A stretch of DNA of 26,336 nt, from positions 1 through 26,336 of IMG/VR virus record IMGVR_UViG_3300036759_000185, one strand, 5' to 3'. Of the stretch, positions 21,679-26,336 are shown one piece after another (positions within the stretch are counted from its first letter, which is position 1; each line of letters opens with the position of its first letter). The notes under the pieces are model-generated. The model did not search any database and had not been told where the DNA came from. It was given only the letters and a program-made list of their open reading frames with translations. The stretch is from a virus. The position numbers were made by a program, and so were the translations under genes.

Positions 21679-23209
21679 GTCCTTCTCCTCTGTCAGGGAA
21701 TGGGGATTCGACACGAAGCGGAGATGGCTGCAACCGTCTCCGCTCCATCTGCACGAGCTGCAAACGCCGCAACGCTTGCGTACCCGCTTTCACATCATCC
21801 GTTGCCGGAGCCGCTGCCTGCTCCGGCGTAAACAAATCCGTGCCGCCGCCGCCCGTTCCTTCGCGCGTCGCATCCGGCGTCTGTTCGCCGCGCGCTACCA
21901 GCGCCTCCGTCTGCGCTTCGCGATAGGCCAGGTCCGCTTCCGCCTGTTCCAGCTTGACGTGTGCCAGCGCTTCGAATTCATCGAGCGGCACCGTGTTCAA
22001 CTGCACCGTTCGCAACTCGCCGTTCGATACATTGTCGAGGTCTTCCATCTGCCGCACATCGTTAATCGACAGGAACCCATAGCGCAGCCCGATCGAATAG
22101 GCTTCATAGCGTGTCTTGAGATCGCCCTTCAGGATCGGCGCGAGCGAATGCCGTGTGAAGAACTTCGAACTGCGAACGCTGCCTTCGAACAGCTTGTAAT
22201 CGACTTCCTGCTGCAGCCGGATCGTGGCCGGCAAAAAAGTTTCATTGAAGCAATCGATTTCCAGGCTTTCGATATTCGCGTAACTCGCTTCCTCGAGAAT
22301 ACCGATCTTATGCTGCGGCACCCGAAACCAGCGGCAGACTTCCTGCGCCTGAAACTGCCGGCTCTCGAGAAACTGCGCATCGCGCAGCGGTAATTGCAAC
22401 TGGTGATAACTCAAGCCGTTTTCGAGCAGCGGCACTTCCCCGGCATTGCGCCAGCCCATGTAGAGATTCCGCCAGCTTCGTTTTAGCGCATCGGCATGTT
22501 CCTTATCCGGCATCTTGCCCGGAAACTCCATCCAGCCGGAAAGAAACGGCGCATTCTGAAAACCGATGGCGCCGAACTGCTCGAGTTCCTTCCCGAACGA
22601 AATCGTCTGCGCCGCCTGCGAAACCGTGCTCAGACCGAACACGCCATTCGTGCCGATGTTACGCCAGTGCAGCATGTTTTCCGCTCGAATCGTTCGATCC
22701 TCTTCGCCCAGATTGCCGTGCACGAAATAGACGAGATTGCCGCGGCTGTCGCGCTCGACATCCACCTGGCTGGAAGGAATCGGCCAGAGCTGATACGGAT
22801 AGCCGTCATTGCCCCAGACAATCTCGGCATAGGCATTGCCCCAGCCCAGCATCTGCATGACAATCGCCTCGCGAAAATTCATGGCCGGCATATCATCGTT
22901 TGGCCGCCGGTTCAGCAGATACCAGGTCCGCACGTCGGAGCGCTGCCGCGAGGCGCCGGAAGGCAGCCGCTCGAAAACTTCCCATTCGAGCATGGCCAGC
23001 GTTTCCGCAATCACCCGCATACAGGCAAACACCGCCGAGTAGGTTAACGCCGTTTCCGGCGTCACCGGATAGGAACCCGGCACGCGCCGCGTTGCGATCC
23101 ATCCGCCGGCCGCCTGACGCGGATCGAGCCGGAACTGATTCAGGAAACGCACCGCACGCGAAAGCAAGGCCAGTACGGGATTGTGTGGCAATGGCAACGT
23201 ATTCGTCAT
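21629..23209 (-). CDS. Portal protein
   Basis: A 526-residue HK97-family portal from ATG 23209: TPETALTYSAVFACMRVIAE, NFREAIVMQMLGWGNAYAEI, YPYQLWPIPSSQVDV, MLHWRNIGTNGVFGLSTVS, VCRWFRVPQHKIG, FLSINDVRQMEDL. The 12-mer ring forms the DNA entry channel and binds the terminase. The C-terminal 80 residues are low complexity. Longer in-frame translation to 23434 is antisense to the plus-strand gene at 23225 and is not used. Confidence 0.93.
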   Translation of the reverse strand: MTNTLPLPHNPVLALLSRAVRFLNQFRLDPRQAAGGWIATRRVPGSYPVTPETALTYSAVFACMRVIAETLAMLEWEVFERLPSGASRQRSDVRTWYLLNRRPNDDMPAMNFREAIVMQMLGWGNAYAEIVWGNDGYPYQLWPIPSSQVDVERDSRGNLVYFVHGNLGEEDRTIRAENMLHWRNIGTNGVFGLSTVSQAAQTISFGKELEQFGAIGFQNAPFLSGWMEFPGKMPDKEHADALKRSWRNLYMGWRNAGEVPLLENGLSYHQLQLPLRDAQFLESRQFQAQEVCRWFRVPQHKIGILEEASYANIESLEIDCFNETFLPATIRLQQEVDYKLFEGSVRSSKFFTRHSLAPILKGDLKTRYEAYSIGLRYGFLSINDVRQMEDLDNVSNGELRTVQLNTVPLDEFEALAHVKLEQAEADLAYREAQTEALVARGEQTPDATREGTGGGGTDLFTPEQAAAPATDDVKAGTQALRRLQLVQMERRRLQPSPLRVESPFPDRGEGRDGNHSIPRPGAAGAR

Positions 23210-23224
23210 GAGACAAACTCCGCT

Positions 23225-23440
23225 ATGCTGGAAAGCATGCAAGCGATGCCCTGGCAAACTGCCCTGGCTGTTTTTGTCGGAACGCTTCCGATTCTTTCCG
23301 TGATTGTGTGGAATCTTCTCAAGGTAGACCGCATAGAAAAAAAGCTCGATGCGGTAATCAGCGAACTGGCGAACATCCGCGAACGTCTCGCCACACTGGA
23401 AGAGCGTGACCGCTGGACGCATCCGGTAACACATCCGTAA
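23225..23440 (+). CDS. Small membrane protein with coiled coil, opposite strand (moron-like)
   Basis: A 71-residue protein on the plus strand inside the minus-strand head operon. After a short N-terminus one transmembrane helix is clear (QTALAVFVGTLPILSVIVW, residues about 10-28). It is followed by a heptad-type coiled coil (VDRIEKKLDAVISELANIRE, then RLATLEERD). This build, similar in size to XhlA-like hemolysin-associated or spanin/superinfection-exclusion proteins, cannot be narrowed further. Start could be ATG 23225, 23240 or 23249. It is divergent from portal by 15 bp and ends 4 bp before the stop of the convergent gene at 23445. Confidence 0.6.
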   Translation: MLESMQAMPWQTALAVFVGTLPILSVIVWNLLKVDRIEKKLDAVISELANIRERLATLEERDRWTHPVTHP

Positions 23441-23444
23441 TCAC

Positions 23445-23687
23445 TCATTTTCCGAACGCTCCGTATTCATCCCGCCGCCACTCCTGCTCGGATTCGCGGA
23501 CCGTCAACCCGCCTAATGCCATCAGATCGAGCCGCACGATAGCCGGCCCTTCCGCACTCATACGCAGTTCGAGCGCATGCACCCCGAGTAACTCGAAGCC
23601 ATCCAGAAAAACCCGCGTACCGACCACTGGCCCGCCGCGCGCCGCGAAACCCTTCGGAACGACCACGTCGATATGCGGTCTGCTCAT
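23445..23687 (-). CDS. Small protein between terminase and portal
   Basis: An 80-residue strand-rich protein (SRPHIDVVVPKGFAARGG, GTRVFLDGFELLGVHALELR, GPAIVRLDLMALGG) with an acidic tail (VRESEQEWRRDEYGAFGK). The ATG overlaps the terminase stop (ATGA). Small beta proteins of this type occur next to terminase genes in phages, but no family name can be given. Confidence 0.62.
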   Translation of the reverse strand: MSRPHIDVVVPKGFAARGGPVVGTRVFLDGFELLGVHALELRMSAEGPAIVRLDLMALGGLTVRESEQEWRRDEYGAFGK

Positions 23688-25459
23688 AGGCCGGCCAATT
23701 CATCCGGAACCCCACCGCCGCGCGCTTCCGCCGAACCGCGAAACGGAACCGTGCGAAGCTCGGAACGCGTCATGTACGCATGCGGCACATCCTGATAGGC
23801 GCGAATCACGCGATCCGCCGCCAGAAACATCGCCACCGGCGCATCGATCTTGTTCGCCCGCGTTTGCTTGCGCGGAAAATAATTATCATTCGCATCGCGC
23901 CGGCACACGACATTCGACACCATCCAGGCCACTGCCGGATTCCCTTCATGCGCGATCTGCCCGGAGAGCAGCCAGGCCTCGGTTTCTTTCATGGCCGGCG
24001 AAAATACCGCCGTCGTTTGCTTCGTATCCGCTACCGGAATTTCAAACGAGCGCCGGTTGAGAATCGATAATAACGGCGGCAATTGCCAGGGATCGGCCGC
24101 CAACTCGCGCACCTCATACTGCTTGCCATCCGCTTCGAGCACATCCGCCAGCGCTTCAAAATCCTGAATGTTACCCGGCACGACGGCGATGTAACCTTGC
24201 CGGGCCCAGGTTTCAAGCAGTGCATTCTCTTCCTGCTCGAGCGCGCGCTCCGGAATCCACAAGCGGAACACGAGCCGATGCTTCTCCACACCTGCTTGCG
24301 GAGGAAACCAGAGACACTCGGCAATCAAATCGCTTTTCGTCGCCAGGTCGAGCCCCACATAGCAGAATTCTCCCGGCTCGGGCAACACAAAGCCGGCCGC
24401 CGCCTGGCGCCAGTAGCGCAGATCGAGCCAGGCCTGAAACGCCGTCACCCATTGATTCGCACGCGTCGTCTGAAACGCCGCCAGCGATGCCGGCGAATGC
24501 TTCGCCTTGCGCGCCAGCGACTCGATATCCTCCAGGTACACCGATACCCCGAGATTCGGATTCGCTTTCGGCCAGTTCGCCGCCTCGAGTGCGTCATCGC
24601 CTTCATCGAGCGTGTAGATGGAACCGCCGACTGTCTCATCGGCAACCGTGCCTTCCAGAATCTTCGTCAGGTAGGAACGCACTTCATAACAGACACCGTA
24701 CTGATTCGCGCCCGCCGTCGTAATCGCAAACAGCAGCGGCTGCCGGCGCGATCCGGTTGCCGTCTCGAGCACATCCCACAATTCACGATTGCGATGCGCA
24801 TGAAATTCATCCACAATCGCGCCGTGAATATTTAAACCGTCGAGATGTTTTCCTTCTGCCGAGAGCGGCTTGAAGGTCGAAGCCGTGCGCAATTGCGTAA
24901 TCGCATTCGCCATCGGCCGCACGCCGAAGCGTTTTCGAAAACGCGCATCCCGTTCGACCAGCTGATGCGCATCGTTGAAGGAAAGACGCGCCTGCTCGCG
25001 TGTCGTCGCGGCACTGACAATCGTCGCGCCGGCTTCGCTATCAGCGCACAGCAGATAGAGCGCAACGACCGCTGCCAGCGTCGTTTTCCCGTTCTTGCGC
25101 GCCAGCTCGAGATACCATAAACGAAACCGCCGCGCGCGGGTATCACGTCGCCGCCAGCCGAACAACGTCGTCATCTGAAACGCCTGCCAGGGTTCCAGAT
25201 GCATCGCCACACCGCGACTGGCCCAGACACCATGCACATGTCCGAAGCCCTCGAGAAACAGACAGACGCGGTGCGCCTGCGTCACATCAAACCAGTACGG
25301 CCCGCTCTCGCGCCAGCGCTCCAGATCCTCGAGCTGCCGCTGGCAGGCCAGGCGCAACCAGCGGCAGGCTGGAATCTCGCCTCGCGTCACCTGCTGTGCA
25401 TACTCGAAAGCCGCAGCAACATACGGCGAAGTAACAGCAGGCATCGGGGAGGATAACAC
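23684..25459 (-). CDS. Terminase large subunit
   Basis: A 591-residue packaging motor, HK97-like TerL. The ATPase has Walker A ARKNGKTT (about 120-127) and Walker B IVDEFHAH (VDE about 216-218). The nuclease has YVGLDLATKSDLIA (Asp about 371) and a late KIDAPVAMFLAADRVIRA helix typical of the family. It translocates DNA into the prohead through the portal and cuts it. GTG 25459 is chosen because it follows a GGAAAGGG Shine-Dalgarno with 7-nt spacing; ATG 25444 has no Shine-Dalgarno and instead an anti-SD-like tcctcc. Longer translation to 25546 overlaps TerS. Confidence 0.94.
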   Translation of the reverse strand: MLSSPMPAVTSPYVAAAFEYAQQVTRGEIPACRWLRLACQRQLEDLERWRESGPYWFDVTQAHRVCLFLEGFGHVHGVWASRGVAMHLEPWQAFQMTTLFGWRRRDTRARRFRLWYLELARKNGKTTLAAVVALYLLCADSEAGATIVSAATTREQARLSFNDAHQLVERDARFRKRFGVRPMANAITQLRTASTFKPLSAEGKHLDGLNIHGAIVDEFHAHRNRELWDVLETATGSRRQPLLFAITTAGANQYGVCYEVRSYLTKILEGTVADETVGGSIYTLDEGDDALEAANWPKANPNLGVSVYLEDIESLARKAKHSPASLAAFQTTRANQWVTAFQAWLDLRYWRQAAAGFVLPEPGEFCYVGLDLATKSDLIAECLWFPPQAGVEKHRLVFRLWIPERALEQEENALLETWARQGYIAVVPGNIQDFEALADVLEADGKQYEVRELAADPWQLPPLLSILNRRSFEIPVADTKQTTAVFSPAMKETEAWLLSGQIAHEGNPAVAWMVSNVVCRRDANDNYFPRKQTRANKIDAPVAMFLAADRVIRAYQDVPHAYMTRSELRTVPFRGSAEARGGGVPDELAGL

Positions 25460-25515
25460 CTGAAAAACCCTTTCCAACCAATCGGACACAGACACCGCGT
25501 TACGAGGAGCAACCG

Positions 25516-25983
25516 TCAGGTGTAGGTCATCGATATCTGTGCCCAATGGTCGGAGCCGTCGTCAGGGGAGGAATCCGCCAGCATGTTGATGCGAGTACGC
25601 GCCGCCGGCGAGAATCCGAGCTCCTGAATGCATTGCCGCAGAATCACCGATTGCGAATTCATGACATGCACGGCCGGATGCACCGTGCGAATGCCTTTAT
25701 AGCCGCGCGAGGTATAGCCGGTTTCATTCACTTCCTGCGCCGCCCGCACGTAGAGATCGAGTGCAATGACGTATTGCGTCAGCACCGCGCTGTCCACCTG
25801 GCGCACCAAATCAGGTGGACACGCGGCCAACGTATCGCGCCAGCTCAGACGCTGAAACTCATTCATCCAGTCCGGCGCCTCAAGCGAAGGCCTGCCCTCC
25901 GGTTCCGGTTCATGCGCCGTTTGCCGGCACGGTTGTAACGTGCCGTTCAATTGCTTGATGAGCGTCGGAACCGGATGGGACAT
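25516..25983 (-). CDS. Terminase small subunit, P27-like
   Basis: A 155-residue protein. PDWMNEFQRLSWRDTLAACP, then DSAVLTQYVIALDLYVRAAQ, then VHPAVHVMNSQSVILRQCIQ and LGFSPAARTRIN follow the P27-family small terminase pattern. It recognises the packaging site and presents the DNA to TerL. ATG 25983 follows a GGGGGAAGG Shine-Dalgarno. It is the first gene of the long minus-strand operon. Confidence 0.88.
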   Translation of the reverse strand: MSHPVPTLIKQLNGTLQPCRQTAHEPEPEGRPSLEAPDWMNEFQRLSWRDTLAACPPDLVRQVDSAVLTQYVIALDLYVRAAQEVNETGYTSRGYKGIRTVHPAVHVMNSQSVILRQCIQELGFSPAARTRINMLADSSPDDGSDHWAQISMTYT

Positions 25984-26336
25984 GGCACCTTCCCCCTAAA
26001 GGCGCCGGCGAAAACATGGCAACTTCAAATTTTCCCTGCGCCCTTAGAACGTTTTGTTCAGCACTATAGCGCCGGATTTTTCCGAGTGCAAGCGGATTTT
26101 AACAAAAAATTGCGCCAGACTACGGCACCTTCGGCGAAACGCGCCGGCTTTACGCGGCCGAAGCCAGCCGAAGCGCGGAAGTCCCGTTCACCCCCGCCAC
26201 CCCAACCATTCCAATGGACGCGTATGTTCCAGGTAGCGTAGTACTTTCCCCCTCGATGGAAGGTAGCATCAGATCCAGGCTATGCCCCAAAGTGCCCGCT
26301 TCACACTGCATGCGACTCTAGCGCGGCGGGAACCGC
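25984..26336. other. Non-coding region upstream of terS
   Basis: These 353 bases hold the promoter at 26063-26091 and an AT-rich stretch at about 26035-26110. The outer 225 bases show no credible gene, tRNA or terminator. The hexamer ggtagc recurs near 26231 and 26263. The packaging (cos or pac) site would be expected close to terS, possibly here, but no site can be pointed to. Confidence 0.5.
26063..26091 (-). promoter_or_regulatory. Sigma70-type promoter for the late operon
   Basis: On the minus strand TTGCAC (26091-26086) and TATAGT (26068-26063) are separated by exactly 17 nt, close to the consensus -35 and -10 boxes. They lie about 80 nt upstream of the terS start, with no gene between. 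It is the best promoter match seen in the window. Confidence 0.6.

Noticed and set aside
23210-23434. N-terminal extension of the portal reading frame
   Set aside because: Portal similarity begins at ATG 23209; the extension is the reverse of the plus-strand membrane gene and has no family character.
26180-26225. Possible tRNA 3' end (gttcacccccgcc region)
   Set aside because: The T-loop lacks the required TTCRA pattern and no cloverleaf can be drawn upstream.

Overview
The window is almost entirely a GC-rich tailed phage (siphovirus-type, HK97-like head) or a prophage of one. The host cannot be named from the sequence. The high GC content and the DUF4160/DUF2442 pair would suit a soil or sediment Gram-negative bacterium such as an Acidobacteriota, but that is a guess. 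No integrase, endolysin, rRNA, tRNA, CRISPR array or insertion sequence was recognised, so the element may extend past position 1.

Layout. Positions 1-3415 form an early/accessory region of small genes on both strands. It holds a protein with two excisionase-like helix-turn-helix (HTH) domains set among 'gtctca...tgagac' repeats, a TagO/VasI-like secreted protein, and a plus-strand operon (DUF4160, DUF2442, three consecutive small zinc-ribbon proteins and a 73-residue protein). It ends in a divergent lysogeny-type switch: an XRE repressor whose 3' part may carry a frame change, and an AlpA-like HTH protein, with a direct repeat between them. Positions 3428-25983 form one long, tightly overlapping minus-strand operon, transcribed right to left from a good sigma70-type promoter at 26063-26091.

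Operon order is: terminase small subunit, terminase large subunit, a small protein, portal, ClpP-like prohead protease, major capsid, a tiny Pro-rich ORF, head-tail connector, head closure, gp10-like protein, tail terminator, tail tube, tail chaperones G and GT, tape measure, Dit-like protein with a carbohydrate-binding-like domain, two related fibre/tip proteins, hub/Tal-like protein, two small proteins, a primase-polymerase, two small proteins, a BppU/collagen fibre, a holin-like two-TM protein and a last small protein. Only one gene (23225-23440, TM plus coiled coil) lies on the opposite strand inside this operon and looks like a moron.

How the parts work together. The terminases package DNA through the portal into a capsid matured by the protease. 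Four connector/completion proteins join head to tail. The tail forms around a 959-residue tape measure with the help of chaperones made by a -1 ribosomal frameshift, for which the slippery heptamer and downstream stem are visible. The tail tip is rich in probable sugar-binding and fibre modules. The most notable points are the primase fused to a VirE-like ATPase domain whose P-loop is destroyed, the complete frameshift signal, the repeat family around the dual-HTH gene, the run of zinc ribbons, the reading-frame conflict at the repressor, and several genes under 62 codons that simple ORF calling misses.
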